Notes: generated by a model not told the origin, from the letters alone. DNA of 64,000 nt from CAZFBA01 sp964517135 (GCA_964517135.1 CAZFBA010000014.1:28723-92722), one strand, 5' to 3'. Positions 7,698-17,154 are shown, counted from the stretch's first letter. Numbers and translations: made by a program.

Positions 7698-7745
7698 TAA
7701 ATAGCGTCATAAGTAACCAGATTTCAAAAGATACAGGGCGGGTGG
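7694..7745. repeat. Family D repeat, left half
   Basis: Directly after the full copy the left flank recurs: GCGTCATAAGTAACCAGATTTC, diverged, then GATACAGGGCGGG. It runs into a different G/C-rich stretch (GGCCCAAAAACCCGGCC) with no right flank. It looks like a degraded or tandemly inserted second copy. Confidence 0.6.
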
Positions 7746-7880
7746 CCCAAAAACCCGGCCTTCAGAAAAATTTAAACAGAAAGTAATCGTTAACTAAAAG
7801 TTTTTCAAATAAGTTTACTAAAGATGAAAACAGGCAAAAATGACTTATAATTATAAGAGAAGATAAAAACAGGACTTTAT

Positions 7881-8642
7881 ATGCCCAAACACTCAAAATG
7901 GATATCTTTTATATTTTCAATTTGTTTCATCTGCTTTGCTTTATCAGTAAAGGCAGATGAAAAAGTCATTGAAGGTAGCATTTCTCAGGATGAACCACGT
8001 ATCATTAAAAGTGCTATAACTAAAGATCGCTATAAAAATATGGATGTTCAGGCCATTGACGTTAATTTTTACTATTACCCTGAGGCTGAGGTCAACTATG
8101 AACTGTTAAAACGTGAAGGGCAAAAACAATATCCTCATTTGCTTGGCTATAGAGAAATTGATGGTCTGTATCGTAAAGCCATAACAGAAACAACCTTTGA
8201 AGAAGAACTTAAAGTGTGGAGATATCAGGGAGGCCCCAGGCCATATTATCTTAAAGCCGGTGCAAAGATACGAAATAATGGCAATGGCGCAATGACAGAT
8301 GTTAAAGTAACCTTCACTTTTGAGGTCAAAGTGGCAACACTCAGGGCAAAAGGCTCAACTATGACAACAGATTATAGCAACCTGAGCCGCAATGCACGCT
8401 GGCAAAAGTGGTTTACTAAAACTATTAATGTTAAGATGCTTCCCCCGGGTGAATATAGAATAATTTATACAGAAGATATCAGCCTCTGTTCTCTTTTAGA
8501 AACCCTCAAGGATAAATGGCCAGAGTATTTGCGAGTTAAAGTAAATGTTTATAGCCCTCTTGATGATTTAAAAAATAACAATTTTGCATCAAAGAGCATT
8601 CAAATGATACCTGATCACTTTATTCTCAGGGTCTTACACTAA
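7881..8642 (+). CDS. Secreted protein of unknown function
   Basis: A 253-residue protein with a typical signal peptide (KHSKWISFIFSICFICFALS, likely cut after VKA at about 25). The mature part is beta-rich with several aromatic stretches (DVNFYYYPEAEVNYELL, YRKAITETTFEEELKVW) and a segment like a CARDB/Ig-type domain: AKIRNNGNGAMTDVKVTFTF, residues about 130-150, where NNGNGAMTDVKVTF is typical of such domains. It is probably a periplasmic or exported protein. It stands alone between repeat-rich gaps, and no strong ribosome site is visible. Confidence 0.65.
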   Translation: MPKHSKWISFIFSICFICFALSVKADEKVIEGSISQDEPRIIKSAITKDRYKNMDVQAIDVNFYYYPEAEVNYELLKREGQKQYPHLLGYREIDGLYRKAITETTFEEELKVWRYQGGPRPYYLKAGAKIRNNGNGAMTDVKVTFTFEVKVATLRAKGSTMTTDYSNLSRNARWQKWFTKTINVKMLPPGEYRIIYTEDISLCSLLETLKDKWPEYLRVKVNVYSPLDDLKNNNFASKSIQMIPDHFILRVLH

Positions 8643-8948
8643 AAAAGACAATGTTACTTTGACTAAAGCAATCTTTCTGCCTGTATAAAATCCATGTAAG
8701 GCTTTTAAAAATTGAAACCAGGTTCATTCATTAACCTCAAAACGTTTACAGTTAGGCTTTTTCTGTAAGCCAATAATTTTAAAAAAAGATTTTTTTTAGT
8801 AGCAAGAAGTAAACAAAAAAACTGTTAACCCATTTAATTCATAAACTATTAATAAATTGACCTGAAACGGTTATAGAAATTGACATTTAGCGAATACATC
8901 TTTTTAACACTGTGTTAAAACATTGCAGGGAACAGAAGTTAGGGGGTC

Positions 8949-8985
8949 GGGTTTAAAAATGCGGCGCCGCCACACTTTTAAACCC
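8949..8985. repeat. Inverted repeat with GCGGCGCCGC core in the 492-bp gap 8643-9134
   Basis: GGGTTTAAAA (8949-8958) pairs with TTTTAAACCC (8976-8985). Between them lies the perfect palindrome GCGGCGCCGC (8961-8970). The composition is unlike the surrounding AT-rich DNA and resembles the hairpin cassettes of families B and D. The rest of the gap has no gene. TGTTTTTATA at 9074-9083 is also found upstream of the two MGLAASQ genes. Confidence 0.55.
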
Positions 8986-9134
8986 TCAAGAATAAATAAA
9001 CTATAAATTGATGAATAATTCGGGTTAAAAATGTAACAATTTAAAATTTTGAGTATCATCATTTTTAAAAAATTGTTTTTATATATATAGGGGTAACCAA
9101 TCTCTCTTCACAATATTCAGGGGCATGTAAAAAT

Positions 9135-10574
9135 ATGACACAGAATAATGTTAAGCTTTCACAGCAGCTGGCTCAGTCAAAATTAGAGCTTGTTAAGCTG
9201 CAAACACAAGAGAAAGAACTTATTTTTAACTTTGGAGCTAATCATCACAAACTCTTACAAGTTCAAAATAATATTACACATCTTAATTCTAAGGTTAATA
9301 GCCTTAATTATCTGCTAAATAGCTATGGCGAAGAAAATGTTGACCTTAGACAACTAGAAAATGATGCCTATTATGGTGATCTTGATGCTTTAAATAAACT
9401 TATTTCGCTGACTAAATCAAGTATTGCAGGTGCAGCTAAAAGTATTCTCTCGTCACTAGCTCAAACAGGAGATGGTACTATATGTTCTGTTCTTGTAGAA
9501 GCATTACCAAAAGATCTGGATATCCTGGAAGCAATCATAAAAGGTAATTCATCTTATTCAGAAGAAGCAGCAGTTAAATATGCTGAAAATATGGGGTCTT
9601 CAGGTACAAGCACTACCCAGGGGGCTGCAAATTCGCCCGAGCTACTCTCTCCTACCATCAGAGATTTAATTCTGGATAAATTGTGCAGTGATCCTGAAAG
9701 AAATATTCATCTTATTGCCAAATTTTCTAACACTCAGGCAGGTATTCAGGCCCTTTCAAACGTAGCTATCGATAAACCAACCACCAGTGCAGGTCATATA
9801 GCAGCAAGAGCCCTAGGAAAAGCTTTTTTAAGCGGAAATGCAAAAATATCTTCTGATGCTCTTAAGGCCCTGAAAAGCTCAGCACTTGCCGGTAATGTGG
9901 AATCAGTTAATACACTGGTTAATGTTGTAAAGTCAAATGCTGCAACCAACAGCAAAGCTATACAGGCAATAGATGTTCTTGCTGAAATAGCTCAATCATC
10001 ATCTCAAAGCGGTTCAGAAGTATCTAATACTGCCATGGGCGCACTGGTTAATATAGCAAAAGATAAATCAGTATCACCAGTATTGAGAAACAGAGCCATT
10101 CAAAATCTCGGAAACCTTATAGCAGAGGGTGCAGATACAACAAATTCAGCTACAGATGCTGTTATTGGTATAGCAAGAACAGATAATAATCAATCAGTAA
10201 AGAATCAGGCTATCTATTCGATATTTAAAGCTTCAGAATCCAACAATAACGTAAGAGATAGAGCAGTGGATCTTTTTGAAGATGTTGCAAGCGGCCGCAT
10301 TTCAGCTGATAAAAAAATGAAATTCTTTGCAATAGATCTTTTAGAACAAACATCTGCCAGTAATTCAACTAACGCTAAAAAAGCCGGTGAGGCACTTGGC
10401 AGACTTACAGAGAATACTGATCAGGCTATTGCCACAAGATCACTGACAGCTCTTAAAAAGCTCGGCCTTGCTGCTGATAAAGATAATTTAAATAACATAC
10501 CTTCAACGGCTAAAAACGTTGACGGCAAGGATGCGAAGAGACTTCAGAGTAATAATTTTATTATTATGACATAA
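9135..10574 (+). CDS. HEAT-like repeat protein with N-terminal coiled coil
   Basis: A 479-residue protein with no signal peptide. Residues 1-75 are predicted coiled coil (SQQLAQSKLELVKLQTQEK). From about 85 to 465 there are some ten helical-pair repeats of about 35 residues. They have HEAT/armadillo-like wording such as VSPVLRNRAIQNLGNLIA, QSVKNQAIYSIFKASESN and DQAIATRSLTALKKLGLAA, with Ala- and Ser-rich helices. Such solenoids bind proteins; no catalytic motif is seen. A very good terminator follows at 10618-10645. The upstream region shares the TGTTTTTATA motif with the MGLAASQ genes at 61-62 kb, which hints at common regulation. Confidence 0.7.
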   Translation: MTQNNVKLSQQLAQSKLELVKLQTQEKELIFNFGANHHKLLQVQNNITHLNSKVNSLNYLLNSYGEENVDLRQLENDAYYGDLDALNKLISLTKSSIAGAAKSILSSLAQTGDGTICSVLVEALPKDLDILEAIIKGNSSYSEEAAVKYAENMGSSGTSTTQGAANSPELLSPTIRDLILDKLCSDPERNIHLIAKFSNTQAGIQALSNVAIDKPTTSAGHIAARALGKAFLSGNAKISSDALKALKSSALAGNVESVNTLVNVVKSNAATNSKAIQAIDVLAEIAQSSSQSGSEVSNTAMGALVNIAKDKSVSPVLRNRAIQNLGNLIAEGADTTNSATDAVIGIARTDNNQSVKNQAIYSIFKASESNNNVRDRAVDLFEDVASGRISADKKMKFFAIDLLEQTSASNSTNAKKAGEALGRLTENTDQAIATRSLTALKKLGLAADKDNLNNIPSTAKNVDGKDAKRLQSNNFIIMT

Positions 10575-10617
10575 AAACAACTTAATCTCTCATCTAACAA
10601 GCTAAAAAGCTTTGTTC

Positions 10618-10645
10618 AACAGTACCTTCGGGTACTGTTTTTTTG
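10618..10645 (+). terminator. Rho-independent terminator of the HEAT-like gene
   Basis: ACAGTACC-TTCG-GGTACTGT (about 10619-10638), an eight-base-pair stem with a stable TTCG loop, followed by TTTTTTG. It lies 44 bases after the stop codon. Confidence 0.9.
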
Positions 10646-10697
10646 CCGATAGCTCTGTGGTAAAATAACTGCGATGCAGGGAAACAGGAGAAAAGAA

Positions 10698-11270
10698 ATG
10701 AAAAAACGTTGTTTGATTATACTTATGGCTGTTATGATTTGCTTTTCAGTGTGTGGACTGGCAGCTATTCAGGCCAAAGATAATGATGATAAAGTCAAAA
10801 AGGTAGATACATACACAGTTGCTGTCATAGATACTGAAAAAGGTACCATGAAAGCTGTATTATTTACTGATCAAGCACCTATAACAACAAAGAACTTTAT
10901 TGATCTTGCTAACGACAGTTTTTATAAAGATATGGTCTTCCATAGAGTGGTTAAAGACTTTGTAATTCAGACAGGTGACCCAACTGGCACAGGTGCAGGT
11001 GGTTCAGGAAAAACTATACCGCTTGAAATAAACAAAAAACTCAAACATAAAAAAGCCGGTATGCTAGCTATGGCAAGAAAAGCAGATCCTGATAGTGCAA
11101 CAAGCCAGTTTTATATAACTCTTAAAGCACAACCAAAGCTTGATGCCCATTACGCAGTATTTGGACAGGTTTACGAAGGCCTTGACACCATTTTTAAAAT
11201 TCTTCAGGGAGATAAATTAAACTCTGTTGAAATAATTGAAGTACCTAAAAAAGAGATCAAACTTAAATAA
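10698..11270 (+). CDS. Secreted cyclophilin-type peptidyl-prolyl isomerase
   Basis: I place the start at the ATG 10698, because CAGGAG lies seven bases before it and a signal peptide begins there (MKKRCLIILMAVMICFSVCG, cut near AIQA). An upstream ATG at 10674 has no ribosome site. The mature part is one cyclophilin domain: FHRVVKDFVIQTGDPTG holds the catalytic-loop Arg, and TSQFYITLKAQPKLDAHYAV and FGQVYEGLDTI follow. It would catalyse proline cis-trans isomerisation during folding of exported proteins in the periplasm. The domain is compact, like bacterial PpiA. A sequence like the sigma-28 -10 element (GCCGATAG, 10645-10652) lies upstream but lacks a -35 match. Confidence 0.9.
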   Translation: MKKRCLIILMAVMICFSVCGLAAIQAKDNDDKVKKVDTYTVAVIDTEKGTMKAVLFTDQAPITTKNFIDLANDSFYKDMVFHRVVKDFVIQTGDPTGTGAGGSGKTIPLEINKKLKHKKAGMLAMARKADPDSATSQFYITLKAQPKLDAHYAVFGQVYEGLDTIFKILQGDKLNSVEIIEVPKKEIKLK

Positions 11271-11314
11271 ACCTATCCCTGCTGGTTTTTGAGGATATCT
11301 TCAGAGTGTTAAAC

Positions 11315-11887
11315 TTAATACCACTTGCTTATCAGCGTCTGTGGTTTATAATTTAAGATATACTGAATAGCATCCTCTGCATTTTGTGCTATATAGTACA
11401 TTTCTCTGGATCCTGGTTTAGCAAAGTGCTTTGCATAGAGATGTTCAAAGAGTTCAATAAGTTTGTCATAAAATCCATCAGTGTTGATAAAGATAACAGG
11501 CTTGTTATGATAGCCAAGCTGCTTTAAAGTCAAGACTTCAAGTATCTCCTCAAGGGTTCCAAAACCTCCGGGCAGGGCAACAAAAGCATCTGCATTTTCT
11601 TCCATCAGTGCCTTACGATCTCTAAGGTTATTTGTTACAATCATTTCATCGGCATATTCAAAGGTTTTACAGTTTTCTTTTATAAATTTGGGCACAATGC
11701 CAGTAATTTTGCCTTTACTGGCATAGACACTTTTAACGAGTTCTCCCATTAAACCAACTTCTGACCCACCAAAAACAAGATTATATCCATTTTCAGGTAT
11801 TAGTTCTCCAAGTTTTTTAGCTGTTTCAAAGTATATTTTATCAACAGCATCGCTGGAAGAACAGTATACACATATTGCTTTCTCCAT
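11315..11887 (-). CDS. LOG family protein (TIGR00730 type)
   Basis: A 190-residue Rossmann-fold protein. It has the LOG active-site motif PGGFGTLEE (106-114) and the upstream Arg/Lys signature in NNLRDRKALM (about 87-96). The N-terminal VYCSSS and VFGGSEVGLMG segments bind nucleotide phosphate. Characterised members hydrolyse cytokinin nucleotide monophosphates or other NMPs to the free base and ribose 5-phosphate. The older name, lysine decarboxylase, is wrong for this family. The start has AAAGGATCT seven bases upstream. A second, divergent LOG protein lies at 26372-26995. Confidence 0.9.
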   Translation of the reverse strand: MEKAICVYCSSSDAVDKIYFETAKKLGELIPENGYNLVFGGSEVGLMGELVKSVYASKGKITGIVPKFIKENCKTFEYADEMIVTNNLRDRKALMEENADAFVALPGGFGTLEEILEVLTLKQLGYHNKPVIFINTDGFYDKLIELFEHLYAKHFAKPGSREMYYIAQNAEDAIQYILNYKPQTLISKWY

Positions 11888-12034
11888 TTGAGATCCTTTC
11901 CTGTTAATATACTCTCATTTCAAATATTAATAATCTTAAAACTAACTGTTTATAAAGACTTCTAACCTTAAACCCTGAGAAATACCTTAAACAAAACAGG
12001 GCCGGTTCAAACTTTCTTTTATTATATAATGACA

Positions 12035-12078
12035 TTACTATCTGGTTAAATTTTTTCTGAGGGTTAAATTTTTAAATC
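12035..12078. repeat. Family C repeat core, in the 345-bp gap 11888-12232
   Basis: ATTACTATCTGGTTAAATTT and then TTTCTG recur at 28534-28560 and 40109-40134 with one or two changes. Beyond the core this copy diverges. I see nothing else in the gap apart from AT-rich DNA before the YfhO-like gene. Confidence 0.6.
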
Positions 12079-12232
12079 TAGAATAGAGCTTATGACAGGT
12101 TTTATACATCTAAAAAATCTTTTACCAGACTTCAATGATAAAATGAAAAAGTTAGCTTAAAGTAAACAAATACATTAATCAACAAATATATATTATATAT
12201 TAAAACATACTAAAAAAATACGGTATATTTAT

Positions 12233-14548
12233 ATGAAAAACTGGCAGGCTGTTTGTATACTATTAATAATTGTTTTGCTCTATTTTGCCCCTGCATTTCT
12301 TGATGGGGGGTATATTATCTTTGGTGATAATATGTTCATGCACTATCCCATGAAGGTTTTAACGTTTGACATCCTGAAAAATGGTGAATTTCCTTTCTGG
12401 AACCCTTATATTCTCTCAGGAACCCCTCTTTTTGCCAGCATGCAGGTAGGGGTGTTTTATCCGCTGAACTGGCTGTTTTTTGCCCTGCCACCTGCTACAG
12501 CATTCTCAATTGAAATCATTATTACCTTTATCATTGCTGGCACAGGAATGTATTTATACCTGAAAGAGATCAACAAAAACAACTTTGCCAGTTTATTCGG
12601 TGCAATTACCTTCACTTTCTCAAGCTATCTGATCCTTAAAATGGAAAACCTGCCCATTATTCAAGAAATTAGCCTGATACCTTTTATTCTATTGCTTCTT
12701 GAAAAGGGTAAAAAATCAACAGGTAATACGTATATACTCATTGCTGGCATACTATTTGGACTTAGCCTTCTTGCAGGACACCCTCAAATAGCATTCTATA
12801 CTGCTATTATAATCATAATCTATCAGCTATATTTCTTTTGTATCCAGTATAAAAAAGATAAACCTTTTCATTTATTGCTTAATACACTGATAGTTATTTT
12901 AACAGGCTTTTTAATAGCAGCTGTTCAGATATTGCCAACACTTCAACTGGCCTTAGAAAGTTGCAGGCTGGATTTAAATACTGAAAAGCTCTTTACTGGA
13001 TCTTCTATGATACTAAACCTTATCACTCTCTGCTTTCCATTCTACTTTGGAAGCCTTATTAATAATGGTTTGTATGACGCCGGGCTTATCAATCAGCCAC
13101 ACGATCTTGGTAATTATTGCATCTATGCAGGTATTCTACCTTTAATATTCTTTATTATTGCTATTATCAAAGACTATAAAAATGAATATATAAGGATATG
13201 GCTAATAATCGGGCTGACTGGCCTTGTTTTATCACTAGGAAAGTTCTTCATATTAAGCGAATTAATTTATTCAATGCCTGTATTTAACCTGTTCAGATAT
13301 CCCGGACGTTATTTGCTTATGTTTAACCTTGCACTGTGCATTATATCAAGCTATGGAATTATAAAATTCTTTGATTCAGACAAAAAAGAATTTTTTAAGT
13401 GCTTTAAATTCATTATCATCAGCCTGTTTCTTTTTATACTGCTGGCTTTTGGCTACTCTTTAAAGGGTTTCAGCCAGATTGTACCTTTGTTTTCTGCCAA
13501 TAATGTTATACCTGTAGTTGTAATTATTGTTTCTCTTATAACCCTTGTCTGTGCTTATTTCTTTAAGGGCTTCAAGGCTAAAGCTCTTCTAACTGCTGTT
13601 CTATTAGCTGATCTGGTAGTATTATTTGCTTTTTATTCAAGCTATAAACCTTATTATAAAGAGCTAAGTCTTCTCATAAAAGAAAAACCACCTGCTGCTG
13701 ACTATCTTGAAAGAAACTTAAACGAAAATGAACGTTTTATTAGTATATTCAAAGAAACTCCTGAAAATCTGGATGATTTTTACCGGGTTATACCTGATTA
13801 TTCAGTGCTTTTTAAACTTCATACCATCACAGGTTATGAGGTATTAATCTTAAAGAGGTACTCCATAATATTAAATACCCTTATAGAAAACGTTCCTCCT
13901 TTCTTAAAGTTTAATAGCACCACTTATCTTGATGAATTGCTGGGATGCAGATACTTTATATTAAGAAATGAAAAGATAAAAGACTATGAGCAATCAACTG
14001 AATTTAATAAAAACTGGAAAAAAACTACTGAGATTTCTAATTTAAGCATTTATAGAAACGATTTTACCCTGCCCAAAGTATTATTAGTCAGAAATTACAG
14101 GATATTTGAAAATGACCGGCAGGCAATAGAATTCATTCAGGATAAAAACCAGCACTCTCTTTCCCCGTGGAACCCTGCCCGCACTGCACTTATAGCAAGA
14201 CAATTTGCCGGCAACATACCTTTTGAACCGGATAACTCAACATTTGACGCACAGGCTAAAATCAATAATTACAGTTACAATAAAGTTTCTATTAAAGTAA
14301 AGACACCTGAAGCAGCTGTTTTAATTCTCAACGATAACTGGTATCCCTTCTGGAAAGGCTATATAAATAGCAAAGAGAGCCCGGTATTCCCTGTAAATAT
14401 AACTCTAAGAGGTATTGTTGTGCCTGAAGGAGAATCCCTTATTGAGTTTAAAATAATGGATACATATTTTATATATGGTTTAATTATAAGTATTATATCA
14501 ATAATATTACTTACAGTATTGATTATCCACAAAAAAAATCCGGCCTGA
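12233..14548 (+). CDS. YfhO-like polytopic membrane protein (GT-C-like)
   Basis: A 771-residue protein with about 12 to 14 membrane helices in the first 470 residues and one at the C terminus. It has an extracytoplasmic domain of about 270 residues between them. The first loop has the family signature: GDNMFMHYPMK, then GEFPFWNPYILSGTPL and VGVFYPLNWLF. The Asp in the first loop and the WNP-x-G element match the GT-C fold, in which that Asp handles a polyprenyl-phosphate sugar. In Bacillus, YfhO is needed for glycosylation of lipoteichoic acid. A role in cell-surface glycosylation is therefore likely but inferred. Its last codons overlap the terminator of the convergent flagellin gene. Confidence 0.82.
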   Translation: MKNWQAVCILLIIVLLYFAPAFLDGGYIIFGDNMFMHYPMKVLTFDILKNGEFPFWNPYILSGTPLFASMQVGVFYPLNWLFFALPPATAFSIEIIITFIIAGTGMYLYLKEINKNNFASLFGAITFTFSSYLILKMENLPIIQEISLIPFILLLLEKGKKSTGNTYILIAGILFGLSLLAGHPQIAFYTAIIIIIYQLYFFCIQYKKDKPFHLLLNTLIVILTGFLIAAVQILPTLQLALESCRLDLNTEKLFTGSSMILNLITLCFPFYFGSLINNGLYDAGLINQPHDLGNYCIYAGILPLIFFIIAIIKDYKNEYIRIWLIIGLTGLVLSLGKFFILSELIYSMPVFNLFRYPGRYLLMFNLALCIISSYGIIKFFDSDKKEFFKCFKFIIISLFLFILLAFGYSLKGFSQIVPLFSANNVIPVVVIIVSLITLVCAYFFKGFKAKALLTAVLLADLVVLFAFYSSYKPYYKELSLLIKEKPPAADYLERNLNENERFISIFKETPENLDDFYRVIPDYSVLFKLHTITGYEVLILKRYSIILNTLIENVPPFLKFNSTTYLDELLGCRYFILRNEKIKDYEQSTEFNKNWKKTTEISNLSIYRNDFTLPKVLLVRNYRIFENDRQAIEFIQDKNQHSLSPWNPARTALIARQFAGNIPFEPDNSTFDAQAKINNYSYNKVSIKVKTPEAAVLILNDNWYPFWKGYINSKESPVFPVNITLRGIVVPEGESLIEFKIMDTYFIYGLIISIISIILLTVLIIHKKNPA

Positions 14549-14558
14549 TAACCGGATT
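14530..14558 (-). terminator. Flagellin terminator, overlapping the end of the convergent gene
   Basis: On the minus strand AATCCGG-(8 bases)-CCGGATT is followed by a run of eight T (14538-14531). The stem lies across the stop codon of the YfhO-like gene, so the two convergent genes share these bases. It is a strong terminator for flagellin, while the plus strand lacks a T-run. Confidence 0.85.
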
Positions 14559-14576
14559 ATGATTGATTGAACTTCT

Positions 14577-15434
14577 TTAACCCTGCGACAGGAGACCTAA
14601 TACCAGCTTTGGCACATTATTAGCCTGTGATAAAACAGATACAGATGCATTTCTCATTATTTGCATTTTAACCATTTCGGCTGTTTCGTTTGCCATGTTT
14701 ACATCTGCCAGACGTGATTTTGCTGAAGAGACGTTAATATTTCTTATAGACAGATTATCTACAGAGTTTTCCAGCTGTGTTTGCATTGCCCCGAGCCGTG
14801 ATCTTCTGGATACCACTTCTTCTAAAGCATCATCAAGGTCAGCAATAAATGACTCAAACTGTCCATTGCTAAAAATGGTCAGATCAATATCAGTAAGCAA
14901 ATTAGCGTTCAGCGCTGATGCTCTAGCATTACCGAGGGCTGAAGCTATATCTATAACATCGTTAGAGTTTGGCCCAATGGTAAAGCGGTATCCTGTTGAC
15001 ATTGTTGGCGCTGAAAGACCCAGCAGAGTGATACCATTAAAAATGGTACTTTCGGCTACATTAGTGATATCCTGGATTCGTGATCGTACTTCTTGAGTTA
15101 TTGACCACTTTTCAGCACTTGAATTAGTAGCATTACCCGCCTGTATGATAAGTTCTCTTATCCGTTGCAGATCGTCAGTTATGATATTAAAAGAACTTTC
15201 AGCAATTTGTAAAACATTAGCCCCATCCTGTGCATTATCAGAAGCTCTATTAATTCCTCCAATTTGCACCTCTAAAATTCTTTTAATTGCCAGCCCTGCT
15301 GCATTATCTGATGCTCTGTTGATTACAGAGCCCGTTGAAAGCCTTTCCAGAGATTTTTCAAGCTTTTCCGTATTGCTTCTTAAATTTCTCTGGGCCAGCA
15401 AAGAAGTTAAGTTTGTATTAACCACCAACCCCAT
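14577..15434 (-). CDS. fliC: Flagellin
   Basis: A 285-residue short flagellin. The N-terminal D0/D1 region has the classical pattern: NTNLTSLLAQRNL, RLSTGSVINRASDNAAGLAI, then NAQDGANVLQIAESSFNIITD. The C-terminal region is NISSAKSRLADVNMA-like (NVSSAKSRLADVNMANETAE), ending MRNASVSVLSQANN. The variable outer domain is only about 70 residues, so the filament surface is small. The start has the strong site AGGAGG 9 bases upstream. The AMIN-domain gene is divergent from it across about 245 bases. A recognisable sigma-28 promoter was not found, although flagellin usually has one. No other flagellar structural gene lies in the window. Confidence 0.95.
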   Translation of the reverse strand: MGLVVNTNLTSLLAQRNLRSNTEKLEKSLERLSTGSVINRASDNAAGLAIKRILEVQIGGINRASDNAQDGANVLQIAESSFNIITDDLQRIRELIIQAGNATNSSAEKWSITQEVRSRIQDITNVAESTIFNGITLLGLSAPTMSTGYRFTIGPNSNDVIDIASALGNARASALNANLLTDIDLTIFSNGQFESFIADLDDALEEVVSRRSRLGAMQTQLENSVDNLSIRNINVSSAKSRLADVNMANETAEMVKMQIMRNASVSVLSQANNVPKLVLGLLSQG

Positions 15435-15679
15435 TAAACAGTCCTCCTGGAGTTAGACACTCTTATTAAGATGATAACTGTTTACATTTTTATTTACCTC
15501 CTCTATATAATGTAGTCTGATTGATCTAAACCCCTTAGATGATAAAGGTTTCAGGTGTTAAAACTCCACCGTATGGTTGATGTGATTAGTAAACAAAAAG
15601 GTTAACCTTATATTAGGTTGGTTAAAGTGCTTTTAGTATAACTTGGGTCACGAAAAGGATTGGTGCAGGGGTAATTAGT

Positions 15680-17053
15680 ATGAATATTAGATTTAAAAAA
15701 GGCTTGATATCAATAAGTTTGGCAACAACAGTCTTAATGTGCGCAGCTTCAGCTCCGTCTTTTGCTGCCTCAAGTGCTACTTTATCAGCAGTAACGATTC
15801 AGGGCACGCAGGATACCTTTGAAATAACTCTAAAAACAACTAAAGATACAGAAGTATCAACAAAAGTACCCTCTAAAAACAAGCTTATTCTTGATCTCGA
15901 TAACACTAACGCAGCAGAATTAATTAAAACATCCTTTAGTGGGGCTAAAAAAATTGATGATGTAATTGTTCAATCCACAGGAAAAAATAAAACACGCCTT
16001 TATATAAGTGGTAACAATGTTTCAAAAAGCAAAATTATTATAGACTCAACCAAAGAACCAGTAGTCGTTGACAGGTATGCACAGGATAACAGTTATTCAC
16101 TGATTAATAAACCTTCAGTAGAGTCACTGGAAAAACAGATAGCCAGTAACGAAACTGTTAGTGCAAAAGATTTCATTGAAAATTATAGCAATGAAACTAA
16201 CACTGAAGCAGAACCAGCAGAAACTACAGCAGAACCAACAGAAGAAAGCCTTGAAACAACAGGTGTTATTTCAGCACCTTCACCGGAAAAACATACTACA
16301 GGCGAAAATGATACTATAGAGACCTCAAATGAAGCAACCTCAACAGAAACTGATTTCTTTAAACCAGCCGCAGTTCTTGAGCTGCCAGAAGAAAATACGG
16401 CAACAACCACCATCAAAAATAAGTCTCAGGAATCTGCGGCTGTTGCTACTGCACAAAACTTTAAAAAATCAGGCAATAAAGCCCCTTTCATACCACAGGA
16501 ATGGCTTTTAAGGTTCGGGCTCATCTTCATTTTTGTTACAGTGCTTGTTGCATTCTTGAGAAAAGAAAACATTATATCACTTACCTTCAATAGAAAAAGC
16601 AAACATCAGGTACTCAACAGAGAACACCTTGATATTTACAGATCTCTTCACGATTCAACAGGCTTATCTGCCCCTTATAACAGAACAACAGGCAGGTCAA
16701 AAATTTCAACTCTTGACAGTGTCACAAGCAGAAAATCCAGAAACTATGCCGCACAGAAAAAACAACCAGCAAAACCTTCTAAAAAACTTAATCAATTTAA
16801 TGCTATGCAGGGCTATAATACACAGAATACCAGGAGAGCTAACAATGCCAGAAGTCTTAATACTTCAAAACAGGCATTAAATACTCAGAATGCTATCACT
16901 CAAAACAGAAGAAACTCAACCACAAAAAGGCAACATACAACAGATAGTGTTAATTTTCTGAAGTCTATGGCCGAAATGTACAAACAATCTGGAAGACACG
17001 ACCTGGCTATAAGCATACAAAACAAGCTTAGACAGGTTGAAGCACAGAGCTAA
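15680..17053 (+). CDS. AMIN-domain membrane protein
   Basis: A 457-residue protein. A signal peptide (residues 1-30, ending APSFAAS) is followed by an AMIN-like beta domain (about 33-132, with FEITLKTTKDTEVSTKVPS and LILDLDNTNAAE). A Thr/Glu-rich linker (about 170-245) leads to a membrane helix (about 272-293, WLLRFGLIFIFVTVLVAFL). The C-terminal part is basic, Asn- and Gln-rich and disordered, ending in a short helix (FLKSMAEMYKQSGRHDLA). AMIN domains bind peptidoglycan or target proteins to secretin and division complexes. This layout, with FliO-like membrane placement, next to flagellin, could mean a role at the flagellar base, but that is only context. Ribosome site AGGGG is 8 bases before the ATG. 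Confidence 0.68.
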   Translation: MNIRFKKGLISISLATTVLMCAASAPSFAASSATLSAVTIQGTQDTFEITLKTTKDTEVSTKVPSKNKLILDLDNTNAAELIKTSFSGAKKIDDVIVQSTGKNKTRLYISGNNVSKSKIIIDSTKEPVVVDRYAQDNSYSLINKPSVESLEKQIASNETVSAKDFIENYSNETNTEAEPAETTAEPTEESLETTGVISAPSPEKHTTGENDTIETSNEATSTETDFFKPAAVLELPEENTATTTIKNKSQESAAVATAQNFKKSGNKAPFIPQEWLLRFGLIFIFVTVLVAFLRKENIISLTFNRKSKHQVLNREHLDIYRSLHDSTGLSAPYNRTTGRSKISTLDSVTSRKSRNYAAQKKQPAKPSKKLNQFNAMQGYNTQNTRRANNARSLNTSKQALNTQNAITQNRRNSTTKRQHTTDSVNFLKSMAEMYKQSGRHDLAISIQNKLRQVEAQS

Positions 17054-17089
17054 AACCACACATACCACTTAGTTGCCAAGCACCAACAA

Positions 17090-17137
17090 TCTCGCAGAAT
17101 CCCTGCGAGTTTTTTTTGGCTTGCAGGCCAAAAAACC
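17090..17137 (+). terminator. Terminator of the AMIN gene with a second hairpin
   Basis: CTCGCAG-aatcc-CTGCGAG followed by nine T (17091-17118). Immediately beyond, TTTTTTGGC and GCCAAAAAA form a second inverted repeat around TTGCAG. The first is a classical terminator; the second resembles the hairpin cassettes of the repeat families. Confidence 0.85.
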
Positions 17138-17154
17138 AGAGCCGACAACTTTTT

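Noticed and set aside
10645..10652. GCCGATAG near the cyclophilin gene
   Set aside because: There is no -35 element at the right distance and the position follows a terminator T-run.
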